A stretch of 64,000 nucleotides of DNA from Auricularia sp. M13 (lineage: Eukaryota > Basidiomycota > Agaricomycetes > Auriculariales > Auriculariaceae): NCBI GenBank assembly GCA_037042915.1, contig CM073194.1, forward strand, positions 1,488,001 to 1,552,000. Direction: 5' to 3'. Positions 46,401-58,103 of the stretch are shown piece after piece (position 1 is the stretch's first letter; the number at the start of each line of letters is the position of its first letter). The notes under the pieces are model-generated. The model was not told the DNA's origin, searched no databases, and saw only the letters and a program-made list of their open reading frames with translations. A program made the position numbers and the translations under genes.

Positions 46401-46643
46401 TTAAGACTCGGCTATCCCTGTACCGTTGCACCAGTTGCATGAACCCCAAACATTGCCGCGGCCGTTGCAGTTGCCACACTTCACATTTACGATCTTCATC
46501 CCTCTCCCGCCGCAATCGATGCAGGATGGGCCCAGCCGCGGGCATTCCACTCTCTGCAAGATGTCGCCGTCGCCGCGGCACACGTGGCATTCGTACCAGT
46601 CACCCCCTTTACCAGCGCAGAAGCCGCACGAGGGCAAGAGCAT
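46401..46643 (-). CDS. Small cysteine-rich CxxCxGxG protein (DnaJ zinc-finger-like)
   Basis: 80 codons containing four CxxCxGxG-type knuckles: CGFCAGKG, CHVCRGDG, CGNCNGRG, CNWCNGTG, plus CIDCGGRG. This is the pattern of the zinc-binding region of DnaJ proteins and of small chaperone-like zinc proteins. No J domain is present, so it is not a full DnaJ. The start chosen is the ATG at 46643; an upstream exon with further cysteines (CVHCSSRSRCSC, about 46655-46690) may exist. Probably binds zinc; the partner is unknown. Confidence 0.7.
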   Translation of the reverse strand: MLLPSCGFCAGKGGDWYECHVCRGDGDILQRVECPRLGPSCIDCGGRGMKIVNVKCGNCNGRGNVWGSCNWCNGTGIAES

Positions 46644-47082
46644 CGTGATCGTGAGCTACAGTGCACGCATCGAGGTGAGCTAAGAAGCATCACAAAGAAA
46701 AAAAACAGTTCACTCACTGCGCTGTTTTATGGAGAGTGTGTAGGAGATGCTTGACAGAGTGGGAGGTGCTTGGGAAAGACCCCCAGCCAGAGACGCGATG
46801 GAACATTCACTCCTTATCTATACGACAGGCTCTCAGCCGCAACAAGTCAGTCAGAGCCACATGAAGGGCTGCAATGGGCTTGGACACATTCTCAGAGGCG
46901 CCCACTGCCATAATGAGCTGATATGAGGTGAGATCGCTTTTCAAACATTTTGGTACCTGAACCGCTGCCAACAACGCTTACCATGCAGAATGTGAGAAGA
47001 AACCAAACCAGGGACATTCAGGGCAGCACATGCGAATGACATGACGGGGCCTACAGTTACAACACACATACTATAACTTGCG
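46644..47082. other. Interval without a supported gene
   Basis: No coding signal clear enough to call; it may contain the 3' remains of the cupredoxin-like fragment. Confidence 0.45.
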
Positions 47083-47236
47083 TTGAGATGAAGCCGGCGC
47101 CGGTGGCGTTGCACGGTGCGGCCAAGGAGCTCCGGGTGACGGTGGGCTCGCCGTTGGCCCAGGTGTAGCAGATGGTGTCGCCGGGCTGGGCGCTGACGAA
47201 CGGCGGCATGAAGCGGAAGACGCCCTTAACGGAGGC
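47083..47236 (-). pseudogene. Cupredoxin-like domain fragment
   Basis: The minus strand reads GVFRFMPPFVSAQPGDTICY, TWANGEPTVTRSSLAAPCNA, TGAGF. This matches the core of fungal extracellular serine-rich cupredoxin proteins (F-x-P, GDT-x-x-W/F, T-V-T-x-S-x-x-x-P-C). The copper-ligand His normally preceding TVT is replaced (GEPTVT). An in-frame stop sits just upstream (about 47243), and no signal peptide or second half is found, so this looks like a gene fragment. Confidence 0.6.
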
Positions 47237-47538
47237 GACTTAGCTTCCTGTCAGGGATAGCCTGCAGGACGCAATATTTTCCGCGTCATAACCAAACGCC
47301 AGCGCTTGGGTTTTAAGTCCAGCGGACTCGCGTCCTATATCTTGCGTTTCTCTTTTTCTGGCATATGTACAGAATGTTTCCGCTGAGTGCACCGTGACTG
47401 TGCAGCAGCAGGACAAGGTCAAGTTCAGTGAGCTGGCGCGTATCGTCCAAACTCCGACGCGGGGACCGAACTCCGACGCGGGGTCGGAGTTCGTCCCTTG
47501 ACCTCTTATTAGCCACTCGCCGCATTCTGTCGCGCGTC
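47237..47538. other. Upstream region of EAF1
   Basis: Presumed promoter. A near-perfect direct repeat of CTCCGACGCGGGG occurs at about 47451-47463 and 47469-47481, 18 bp apart. Confidence 0.55.
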
Positions 47539-50500
47539 ATGCCGCCTGGGTTCGACGAGGGCCGCCGCATGACCCGCAGTGCGCGGCGCGCGCGCCCTGA
47601 GCCGACGCCTGAGCCCCAGAGCCCCAAGAATCGCCGTCCAGCTCGGAAGAGTCGCTGGACATCGAGCTCGAGCGGAATGCCATTATTGAGGCGCGCATAC
47701 AGCGACTCAAGTGCGCCGCATTTTGCTTTGCGTTGCTTCCAGGCTCATATAATGCGAATTTAGGGCCGTGATACAGTCGCGCAAGGACCATCTACGCGAT
47801 ATGTTCGTGCTCTACAACCACCGCGCGAATCCAGGCACCTACTGCACGCCGGAGGACTTCATGGACACGGCGCCCGACAGGTCTACCGCCGACCCGCCGC
47901 ATATGAGCCCGCTGCTAGCTACGCTGGGAGAATGGCAGGTGGAAACGCCGCCTCTGACGCCTCCGATGGTTCAGGAATTGCCCGAGAGCGTTCTTGAGGA
48001 GGACAAGCTGGACATGGAGCGGCTGCAGGAGATTGTGCCGAAGCCCGTCCAGGCCAGCCCACCGCCTGTTATCGTGCCGCTGCCCGTCGTCGTCGAGGGT
48101 AACGCCGGCGACGATGCCGCGTCGGCGTATTCGGACGCTCAGGACATGGATATTGACGACTCGTCGTCGCCTCGCGTGAAAGCCGAACCTCTCGAGCTCG
48201 AGCAGGAAACTGAGGCGCAAATTGAGCAGCATCCCGCGCCACCTGAAGAGAGCGAGGAAGTGGCTGCACCACCACCGGAGGAGGAAGGTCAGCCAGACGA
48301 GCCGCTTGCTGCGGCCTCGCTTGACGAAGACTCGCCGATGACGGAGCCGCCTCCTTCGCCGCCCCGTGCGTCTCTTCCACCACCTGCTACGCGTGCGTCA
48401 TCTGTTACAACAGCACATACACCTGCCGCTGCTGCTGTTGTTGCCGCTGCTTCACCGCTATCCCAGCGTCAGTCTCCAGCTCCCGTGCATGCCGCCCGCG
48501 AGGCATCGGTCGCCGCTGCGAAGTCGCCGACGCCATCGGCACCTACTCCCATGTCTGTACACCGTGAGCGTAGTATTGCAGTCGCTACACCCAAGGCTGC
48601 GATGGACGACCAAATGCCTACACCGCGCGCTGCCAGTGTCACTCCCGCTCCGAAGTCACCCACACCCACCCCGTCAGCGTTGACCCCCGCCCGTCGAGAG
48701 CCTACCGCCCTTGCCGAAGAGGCTACACCGCTGCGAGATCCCACGCCTGCTTTGTCCGTCAAAGCACAGACGCCCGCCCCGAAGGAGCCCACGCCAGTAC
48801 CAACGCCTGCCCTTGTGTCTCACGCGTCGACGCCTGCTCCCGAAGAACTCACTGCCGCTTCTCGAGAGGTAACGCCTGTGCCTAAAGCTCGTACTCCTGC
48901 GCCGCCGCAGGACGAAACGCCTTTGCCCAAGGAACCAACGCCTGTACCACGTGAAGCCTCCGCTATGCTCAACGAGCCTTCGCCTCGTCCCCGTGAGGAA
49001 ACGCCGGTTAAGGATCCGACGTCGTCCCCGTCTCCGGCTGTCGTCGCGCAGGAGCAGCAGCAGCCGTCCTCGCCTGCGGCTCAGATCGTACTAGATGAAG
49101 TTGTCAATCTCGACGGCGACGGCGAGGAGCAGTCGGCCGCGGAGGTTAAGGCTCCCGAAGACGAAGACGTAGATATGTCGGACGGCACATCCACACCGAC
49201 TGTTGAAGCCGTGCTCGGAGGGGACGAGGACCCGGATGCCATGCAGACGGAGCCAGACGTCGCGCCAGCAGACGTGCCCGCTGAAGACGTGCAGTCGGAC
49301 GCGACGACGCCGGGGCCGACTACCGTGGCGCCATCGGTGCTCGAGCCGCCACCTGTCGCACGCCCGCTTCCGGTGTCACACATCAACTCCGCGCTCTTCC
49401 GTCCACCCGCTGCTTCTCAACCGTCACAGGCGCCCGAACCACACGCGTCGAACGCCTTCACGTCGCCGCAGCGCCGAGTCGCTAGGCCGCCCACCTCCAT
49501 CTACGCTTCCGCTGATACTACCACCATCGACTTCGCGCTGAACCCGAAGCCTACGACGGAGGCGGACAGCGGACTGCTTGTGCCGGAGAGCGACTTCACG
49601 CGGCGGCTGGCACTGCCGCCGCTCGCCGCTCTTCCGCCGACGTTCAACCATACCGTCAAGCCCGCGAAGCTGCAGCGCAAGCGCGAGAAGGAGAAGGAGC
49701 GCAAAGAGAAGGAAGGCGGTGGCGGCAAGGACGAGCGCGAGGGCCAGAAGGAGTTCATCCCGCTCGGCCTGAACCGCTGGGCAGCCCTTGTGCGCGCGAA
49801 TCCCGTCCACAAGCACATCAAGAAGGCCCCCAAGGTGCTCTTCACTGCGGACTGGCGGGTGCGTGTTGCGCGGATTTGCGTGTGTTTAGATGGGCTGATG
49901 ATTGCATTTGTGTTTGTGTTTTGCGTTTTATAGCTTGCGCAGGACGAGCTGCTGTTCCTGCGCGCGATGGACCGGATCGACAGGCTCAAGCAGGACGGCC
50001 TCTGGTCCTTCCGCCAGCCGAAGCGCGCGAAGCAGCCCGTGCATATCAAGGTGCATTGGGACTATCTGCTAGACGAGATGGTGCGTCTCTTCTGTTCTGT
50101 TCTGTTCCTGTTCAGGGCCGCGGTTTGCCTTCGTTGTTGACGCCCGGATAGAAATGGATGTGCACGGACTTCCGCGAGGAGCGCAAGTGGAAGGTCGCGC
50201 TGGCGTACGAGCTCGCCGCCGCGTGCCGGGCGTATGTGCAGGCGTCGCCGGAAGAGCGCCCCGCGCTGTGCGCGAAGTACCGGCTGCGGCGTGAGGAGCC
50301 CGCTGCCGCGGAGGAGGAAGAGGATGAGGATGTTGTGATGGACATGGACGTGGACGAGGACGAGAAGGCGCTGCCCGCTGTGCCGCCGTCAACGCCGCCG
50401 CCTGAACTGCCGCCGCCAGACGATCCGCCGCTCATCCAGGGCTGGCAGCCGCCTGCATACGGCACGCCCGACCCGCTGGGCGCGCCATCGCCGGAGCGTT

Positions 50501-52628
50501 TACCGAATTACGATCCGGAGACTGGGGAGATGGCGCTCGTTCAAACGGACTCCCAGCTCGAGCCCGCGGAGGATTTATCTGCACCACAGCCCGTGAGCCA
50601 GATGATAGACGATGTCGCGATGAAGACGGAGGAGACAGACCAGCCGCTCAGCCTCGGACTCGGCACATCTGCGGAGGTCGATGCGGGCGATGACGACGAG
50701 GGAGGACGCGAGGCGACCGCGGCGGCCGTTCTGGACGAAATGCGGTGCTGAAGGATGCCGCGCAGAACCCGACGCTGGGGGCCACAGGCGGCGCTTCGTC
50801 CAAGCTCGGGCCGTACAAGGCGCTGCGGGACCCCATCCTTGCGCTCGGCGAGGATGCGCTGTGGATCGACTTCAACGACCTGAAGCTCGATGACGCCGAG
50901 CGGGAGAAGCTACCGCTCGACGGCGTGCCGCTTCCTGAAATCTTCCCAGAGCTTGAAGTCTACGAGCCCTTGCCGCCGATCGATAGTGATATTGCGATGA
51001 ATATCCTCGAAGTCAAGGAGCACCCGTCCGACAAGCGCGTCGTGGACGAGACGGTCTCCGGCAAGCTGACTAGCACCAGCATCTTCATGGATACGAAGCC
51101 GACGCTCGTGGGCGCGCTTAATCCTGCGCAGAACTGGCGCAATGGCAAATGGGTCAATCTCGACGATGCTGTTATCCATCCTCCTGCTGTGCCCGCCGAC
51201 GATAAAGATTGGGATCACCATATGTCCGGTATGTCGAATAGATGCCTTGATCGTTTCGCCTGGCTAACTGTTATGCTGCAGATCTGTTCAAAATGCACGG
51301 CACATCCGCAACACCGCGCAACAGCTCGCTTCCGAAAATGCCTGTCAACGCGCACATACGCGTGGTCGACCTGCCATGGACGAAGGCGGACGACGACCTG
51401 CTCAAGTCGATCGTGGACCGCTTCCCGAACAACTGGCAGCTCGTCGCGGAATGGTTCAACAGCTCGCGCGTCACGATCGAGATGGATCGACGTTCGCCGT
51501 GGGACTGCTGCGAGCGGTGGCATCGCAAGTTTGGCATGGCGTCCGATGTGCCCCAGGCCGAGCAACCGCGCAGTCCGAGTCCGAACTTGTACGAGAGCTC
51601 GAACGTGCGCACGTTGAAGCGCTTGGCGAGCAATGCGGCTGCGGGCTCGAACACCGAGCCGAGGAAACGGAGACGGCTCTTGCATCTCCAGGACGCCGTG
51701 CGGAAGGTCGTCAAGAAGCGCGAACAGACGCAGCGAACCGCCAGTGAGTAGCCTTCGTCAGTTACAGTGGTTGCCGGGAGCTCAATGTTTTGCACAGGTC
51801 AGAGCAAGCGCGCAATCACCTCTAGCGTGCACGAGACGCACACGAAGATCGCGAAGAGCTCGCTTTCTGCGCTCGAGCTGACACGCGTGAAGCTCGAGCG
51901 CGACACTCAAGAGCGGCAGCGAGTCCAAGCCCATGCCGAGGCTTTACGCAACGCAGCGGCCTCGATCCAGCATAATCCAGCTCAACGACAGATGCTCTTG
52001 GTGCGCTATTTATCCAAGTCTCGTCGTCTCTAACGTATGCGCCCCAGGCGCAACAGCAACAACTCGGGCTTATGCGTGCTCCCGGTCAAATTGCTCAGCT
52101 TCCTGGGCAGGGTATGCCGAAACTGGCTGGTGTGCAAGGGTTGCCGCCAGGGATGATGGTCAACATGCAACAGCACATGCAGCACCTTTCGCAGGCGCAA
52201 CGAGCCCATATATTGCGAACGCAACAGGCACTGCAGCAAGCCGCGCAAGCGCAACAGGCGGCTGGTGTCGCGGCAGGAGCGCAAGCTGGATCATCGACCG
52301 CCTCGCCGCATTTGCAGTCGTCGCCCCCGCAGACGTCGCCGCCCCGACCAGGCCCGTCGGGGCAGCAGGGTACCGTGCCTCGGCCGGGGTCGGCAGTACC
52401 ACTCGATCCCGCTGCGTTCCAGGTCGCCCAGCAGCAGCAGGCGCTCCATGCGGCCATGATGCAGGGGTACAGCAACGAAGAGCAGATGCGACAGCGCATC
52501 GGCATTCAGAACATGCTGGCCAGCTCAGGCACTGTAAGCGAACCTCAACTTGACTTGTAATACTCCACTGATGCATCTGTTAGACTGGTGCTGCACCATC
52601 CCAGGGTTCGGGTCAACCGGGTGCATGA
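47539..52628 (+). CDS. EAF1: Eaf1/Vid21, scaffold subunit of the NuA4 histone acetyltransferase complex
   Basis: Platform protein on which NuA4 assembles; nuclear. N-terminal SPSSSEESLDIELERNAI joins IQSRKDHLRDMFVLYNHRAN over a 53-nt intron (47711-47763). A 600-residue Pro/Thr/Glu-rich region follows. The HSA domain spans HIKVHWDYLLDEM and KWMCTDFREERKWKVALAYE (exons 49934-50080 and from 50152). The SANT/Myb domain is WTKADDDLLKSIVDRFPNNW, QLVAEWFNSS, SPWDCCERWHRKFG (exon from 51282). The C-terminus is Gln-rich (about 52048-52628). HSA plus SANT in this order identifies Eaf1. The ATG at 47539 requires a 41-nt intron (47579-47619), or another one-base shift. A frame break at the A3 run 50738-50740 (an extra A would restore it) sits between VLDE and NAVLKDAAQNP. 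It ends 134 bp from the convergent methyltransferase gene. Confidence 0.9.
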
Positions 52629-52762
52629 TGAACGCGTTCGAGTCCATATGTTCCTATGTGTATATGTACCCCTGCTTTGACATCGCTTTCTGTATGCTCT
52701 CGACCTCGACAAATATAACTGACCACAGATGTACTTGGATCACTTGACCTTTGTGCAGCTGC

Positions 52763-53605
52763 TCATTCCTTCCTGACAAATCTTCCAACGCGGTGGTAGA
52801 ACAGGTTGAACGGCGTGTTGCTTTCGAGTTCCCACTCATCTGCGACAGCCCAGTCATCCGAAGCACGGATCCAGTCGAATATGGGCCGTCCGAGGGTGCA
52901 TCCATCAAGGATGTTGACCCAGAGTGGGTTGAGGACAGCCTGCAGTCTCCTCACCGTTGCGAGCGGACTGTCGGTGTGCTCGAAGCTGAGCAACTGCCCT
53001 CCGGGCCGGACGAGGCGCTGGATAAGCGCGCGCAGCGTCTCCTTGGGCGACGGCACGCTGCATAACGAATGGACGGAAATGAGCGTGTCAACCGACTGCG
53101 GGCCCAATGCTGCGATGATGCCCCCGATGTCCTCCGCGCCCATGCCCAGGATGACGAGCGTGCCGTCCGATTCGACGAAGCCGTTTTTAGTTGCGAGACG
53201 GCGGATGGAGGCATGGAAGGAGGTGTTGGGCTCGAGGGCGATATAGCGTGTCACTTTGCTTTTGTCGAGATAGAGGACGGTGTGGCCATGCCCTGCGCGG
53301 GAGGGGACTTGTCAGCCGGGGTGGGACTGAGAGAGGTTGGGCGGTACGTTACCTGCTCCGATATCGAGGACGATGCCAGTGGCATACGGCCTAATGAGTT
53401 TTTCCTTCATCGGGCGCGCCATGTTGTCCAGGTGCTGCGAGAATTCCGCCCAGACGTGCGAGAAAAACGTACGGCGCAGGGCCAGAGGGTGCAGCAGGAG
53501 AGAGGGGCTGCGCCAGATCTCCTTCACAGTGGGCCAAAAAGCCCAGCGAGTGAAGGTGACTATCTGGTAGAGGAGGTCGAGCAGCAGTTCCAGGATGGAG
53601 TTCAT
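52763..53605 (-). CDS. Class I SAM-dependent methyltransferase with N-terminal membrane anchor
   Basis: Two exons; intron at about 53287-53351. The N-terminus is hydrophobic (ILELLLDLLYQIVTFTRWAF), as in METTL7-type enzymes attached to the ER or lipid droplets. Motif I spans the junction: GIVLDIGAG-HGHTVLYL. Then comes YIALEPNTSFHASIRRLA (acidic loop), DTLISVHSLCSVPSPKETLR (motif IV), RLVRPGGQLLSFEHTDSP (post-motif) and a C-terminal GRPIFDWIRASDDWAV, WELESNTPFNLFYHRVGRFV. The substrate cannot be read from sequence. About 260 residues, typical for the family. Confidence 0.88.
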
Positions 53606-54328
53606 AGCTGAGTTTGAGGCGGAACAACAGCGGAGTTGAATATTTATCTGAGTTCGGTTTCAGCTGACGTAAGCACGATCGGTACCAGGCGAAGAATTCA
53701 TTCACTTTCATTGTGTCATTAACGTCGGCGGGGAAGGGGAGAAAACCCTGCAACATCCTGGGCCCACCTGAACCTTATCTTCAGTGGCCAACTGCCGCCA
53801 GGAGATGGCACGATTAACAATCGACTGCCCATGTGACCGATTTCATAACAAGAGTTCATTGCAAATATCATAGACTCCTTCAAGGAACGGGGGTGATCCG
53901 GGTGGATGGGTGGTCGGGGGTGGGGGGTTCAACTTTATGACAGGTCCTGAAAACTGAAAGAACATGTCTTCTTCGTTTTAGAAACTGGGCTACAGTTAAA
54001 TATTAACTTGATTAGTGGAAGAGAATGTTCACCTCTTTTTGAGAAGACTTTCATGAGTGGATCAGTTTCCTGTGACACTGATACCGGACAGTATCCCGTC
54101 CATAAAAAATGTTGAGTAGAAGTCTCTCCGGCTCCGTGAAATCAGACACAAAAAATTTGCCACCGATACAATATATAAAAACAAAAATAAAACCAGAACA
54201 ACGAAGATCATATAAGTAACCAGAGAGGTCTGATAATTTCCCCAAGTTGAACAACTGACAGTGTCGCGTCGCCGGGGCATGCCGGTCGGATTCTCCGCTA
54301 CGGCTTTTGTTTCGCATTCCCTACCACC
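53606..54328. other. Divergent AT-rich promoter region
   Basis: Between the methyltransferase start and CTR9. Noticeably AT-rich around 53980-54230. No gene seen; the minus-strand frame at 54051-54317 is not supported by any motif. Confidence 0.55.
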
Positions 54329-57300
54329 ATGGCCGACTCCGCGCGCCCGCCGCGGATAATGGAGATTCTGACCGGCGACGAGCTGATCGAGGTCAACATC
54401 GACGACCTCGAGGACGCCGCGCCCGAGGAGTACATTAAGCTGCTCGAGGACACGCGCTGCGGGACCTCGTACTGGACGCGGCTGGCTGGCGAATACTGGC
54501 GGCGTGGCCAACTGGACGTGGCTCACATGATGTGCGAGACGGCACTGGCGAAATTGGACCGTTCTACGCTGGGCCCTGTGTATGCCATGATCGCCAACCT
54601 GGAGCTTGCGCGGGCTCAACGGGCGCCCAAGCTCATAATGAAGGACGCCCGCGCGGACAAGCTTTCTGGTAAAACGAAAGCGGACCACATGTCGACTGCG
54701 AATAGCCTACTCAACCGCACTGGCAACATGCCGATCGACGAGACGCTACTGTTCCTCACGCGCGGCATCGTCCAGCTAGCCGGCCGCAGCTACGAAGAGG
54801 CCTTGCGTACCTTCGACGGAATTCTTGCAAAGCAGCCCAACAACGTTGTCGCACTCACTGGACGGGCGAGGATATATTTTCAAAGGCGACAGTTTGCTCA
54901 GGCTCTGAAAACATTCCAGCGAGTGTTACAGCTCGCGCCGAAGTCCTTGCCGGACCCGCGCATCGGCATTGGCCTCTGTCTCTGGTCTCTGGGCGCTCGC
55001 GAAAAGGCCCGTCTCGCGTGGGCACGCAGTCTCGAGCAGCACAACGGATCGTATTACCCGGCTTTGGTCTTGCTCGGCCTCGCGGCAATTAATGCGAGCA
55101 AGGACGTTCGTCTTCAGCCGGACGAGCGCGCGCACGAATATGCCACGGGTATCAAGCACGTCGAACTCGCCTTCAAGCTCAATAAGGCGAGTGCGGCCGC
55201 TGCGAATGCCCTCGCGGAGATGTTTCTGCGTAAAGGACCCGCGGCGTTGCCTACCGCGCTCAAGCTGGCAGAGCGCACCATCCAGCACGCAGATACCCTG
55301 TCACTTCTCGCAGATGGCCACATGCGCGCCGCCCGTGCTCTTCACGCCCAAGGTCACCTCCAGGAGGCTGCGAAACATTACGAAGCTGCGCCGCCCGTCA
55401 TTGGCGCGCTGGGCCTGGCCGCCGTGCAAATCCAAACGCAAGAATACGCCGCTGCGATGCACGGGCTCGAGAAGATCCTGCTGCCCCAGCCGCAGCAACA
55501 ACAGCAGACTAATGTGCCCGCGCCCAAGCTCGAGGTTATCATCATGCTCGCGTCGCTGCACGCTTTTGCGCGTCCCGGCGTGTCGGCAGCAGATCTGGCG
55601 AAAGGTCGCGCCCGGGCGCGCGAGCTGTATGAACGCGCACTGCGGGAGCTTGACCATGCCGGACGCGAATTGGCGAAGGCGAGCGGCGTCGTGGGTGACG
55701 ATGCCCGTGTTGCGGTGCGCGGGCTCGCGGAAGAGGTCGCCTTGCATGTCGAGATCGCGCGGCTGTGGACTGAAGACCCAGCACAACCCGCCCAGGCGGA
55801 GAAGGCGTTGAACGCGCTCAGCGAGGCCCTTCGTGTTGCGCGCGCCGCAAATGCCACGGGGGATGCCATCTACGCGCGTCTCGTCAACAATGTCGCTGCG
55901 CTGCGGCATGCGGAGGGCGGCTTGGAGATCGCGAAGGGGATGTACGAGGATGCGCTTGCTGTCGCCACTGCGCTCCCCTCCGATGAGGGCGAGGGCATCA
56001 GCGTGAGCGTGCTGTACAACCTGGGACGATGTCTCGAGGAATTGGAGGAGAAAGGTATTGCTGGCGTTGGTCATGGTGCTGCCACGGAGGTCTACAACAA
56101 GCTGCTCGCGCGGCATCCAGAATACGTGGACGGTGCGTCTTCTCGCCATTCGCGCGATCATCGCTGTACTAATGCCATGCGCAGCGAAAGTGCGGCTGGC
56201 GCACATGCTCGCGGCCACACACAGGATGAACGACGCACATGAGCTGCTCAAGCAGGCGCTACAGTCCTCGCCGACCGCGCTCAACCTGCGCGCGTACTAC
56301 ACCAACTTCCTGCTGCGCGTGGGCCTCTGGAAGCACGCGCGCGACTTCGCGTTCGGCACACTCCGCGACTGCGACAAAAACGACGTGTACGCGCTGTGTG
56401 CCTCGGGGCTTGTGGCGTACCACCAGGCGCGCGAGGCGGGTCGCGGGTTCGGCGGCGACGCGCCAATGGGCGCCGAGGAGCGCAAAAGGCGTTCATTCGC
56501 TCATGCGAGTTTTTCGACAAGGCACTCGCGCAGGACCCGGCGTGCGCTGTTGCAGCGCAGGGTCTCGCTATCGCGCTTGCTGAGGATGCGCTAGGCACAC
56601 TCGGCGGCGCGCTCGGCCCGCCGCCGCCGGGTTTCGACCACGCGCGCGCTGCGAGGGAGGCGCTGGATGTATTTGCGAAGGTGCGCGAGACTTTGACCGA
56701 CGGCTCGGTGTACGCCAATATGGGTCACTGTTACTACGCCCGGGACGAGTTCGATCGGGCGATTGAAAGCGTACGTATTTATTCTTCTTCATGGCACTGC
56801 CGCCACTGATGAGATTCGTTTCAGTATGAGACAGCCAACAAACGCTTTTTCGACGGGCGCAATGTCAGCAATTTGCTGTGTCTGTCTCGCGCGTGGTACG
56901 CGAAGGCAAATAAGGACCAGAGCTTTGCGGCCATGCGGACGGCGCTGAAATATGCGCAACAGGTGTGTGCAGTGAATTTTCGGCATTGTTTCTGCGTATT
57001 CACGTCGAGTAGGCTATGCATTGCACGCCGGGAGACAAGGCGATCGTGTACAACATCGCCATGATACAGCAGAAGGCCGCCGAAATGCTCTTCGGGCTCG
57101 AGCCCGCACGGCGCACTCTGGCTGACCTTCGCCGGGCGATTGAACAGGCTGAGCATGCGCAATCGTTCGTCCTTCTCTCCTGTTCTTGAGATTTGCATGC
57201 TTAGGCGCTGGCAGATTATTTGCGAGCCTCGCAGCGGATACGTCGACTATGTTGCCATACAGCCGCGACATTGCCGACCAGCGAAGACGCTACGGCGATA

Positions 57301-58103
57301 CCATGTTGCGAAAGCGCGCCGACCAACTGGCTGAGCAAGAGCGGTACGAGGAGGAGGTCGGGAAGAAGTACGAAGCGGTGCGGCAGAGACGATTGGAGGA
57401 GCAGCAGCGCGCCGCCGAGGAGGAGGTGCGTTTCCTTCTGCTCAGTGTGCCCAGCGGTAGCGATACTGACATGCACGGCCCGTGTCACAGCGAAAACGGC
57501 AAGAGGAGATGAAACGGCGAGCAGAGGAACTCGCCGAGTCGCGGCGGAAGGCAAAGGCGGAGGTCGAGGAGTGGACATCGCGCATGCAGGATGAGAGCGA
57601 GGAGGAGCGCGAGCGGCGCGCAGCCAAGAAGAGGCAACGCCAGCGGGACGAAGCTGGCGCCGTCGCCGGGGAGGACGGTAGCGCCGAGCCTGGCGCTGGC
57701 GGTGCGCCGAAGAAGCGCAAACGCCCCGCGGGCAGGAGCAGGAAGTCGGCTAAGCGCGCGAAGGGCAACGCTGCGGCTGGAGAGGAGGAGGTGGTTAGCG
57801 CGGGCGCATTGCCTAGCGAGGATGATGAGGAGGCCATCTTCAGTGCGCCAGAGGAACCTGCTCCCAAGGTACGTTTCGCCTTCTCGTTCTTGTTTGTGAG
57901 ATCCTCAGGCGTCTCTGTCTGTTTCAGCGTGTGCCAAAGAAGCGGGTTATAAAGGACGATGAGGACGAGGTCCCTGGAGACGCAGCCGCGCACAAGCGCA
58001 AGAAGATGTCAGTCATTCTTCTGTTTTCTCTTGTTCTCACGCGCTAATTGACTGTGATTCAAACAGAAAAAGCAAGGAGGTTATCTCGGACTCCGACGAG
58101 TGA
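54329..58103 (+). CDS. CTR9: Ctr9, TPR subunit of the Paf1 transcription elongation complex
   Basis: Nuclear scaffold of Paf1C, acting in RNA polymerase II elongation and histone modification. The large exon 1 (54329-56130) encodes EILTGDELIEVNIDDLEDA and a run of tetratricopeptide repeats (for example SYEEALRTFDGILAKQPNNV, QFAQALKTFQRVLQLAPKSL). Later exons give VYANMGHCYYARDEFDRAIE, VSNLLCLSRAWYAKANKDQS, LPYSRDIADQRRRYGDTMLR (a Ctr9 hallmark), then a coiled, charged C-terminus with basic nuclear-localisation-like stretches (KKRKRPAGRSRKSAKRAKG) ending KSKEVISDSDE. The frame breaks at an A4 run (56484-56487): five A's would give EERKKAFIRSCEFFDKALAQ. This is a likely homopolymer error in an essential-type gene. 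Confidence 0.94.

Noticed and set aside
54051-54688. 208-codon minus-strand frame over the CTR9 start
   Set aside because: Antisense shadow of the CTR9 N-terminus plus AT-rich promoter sequence.
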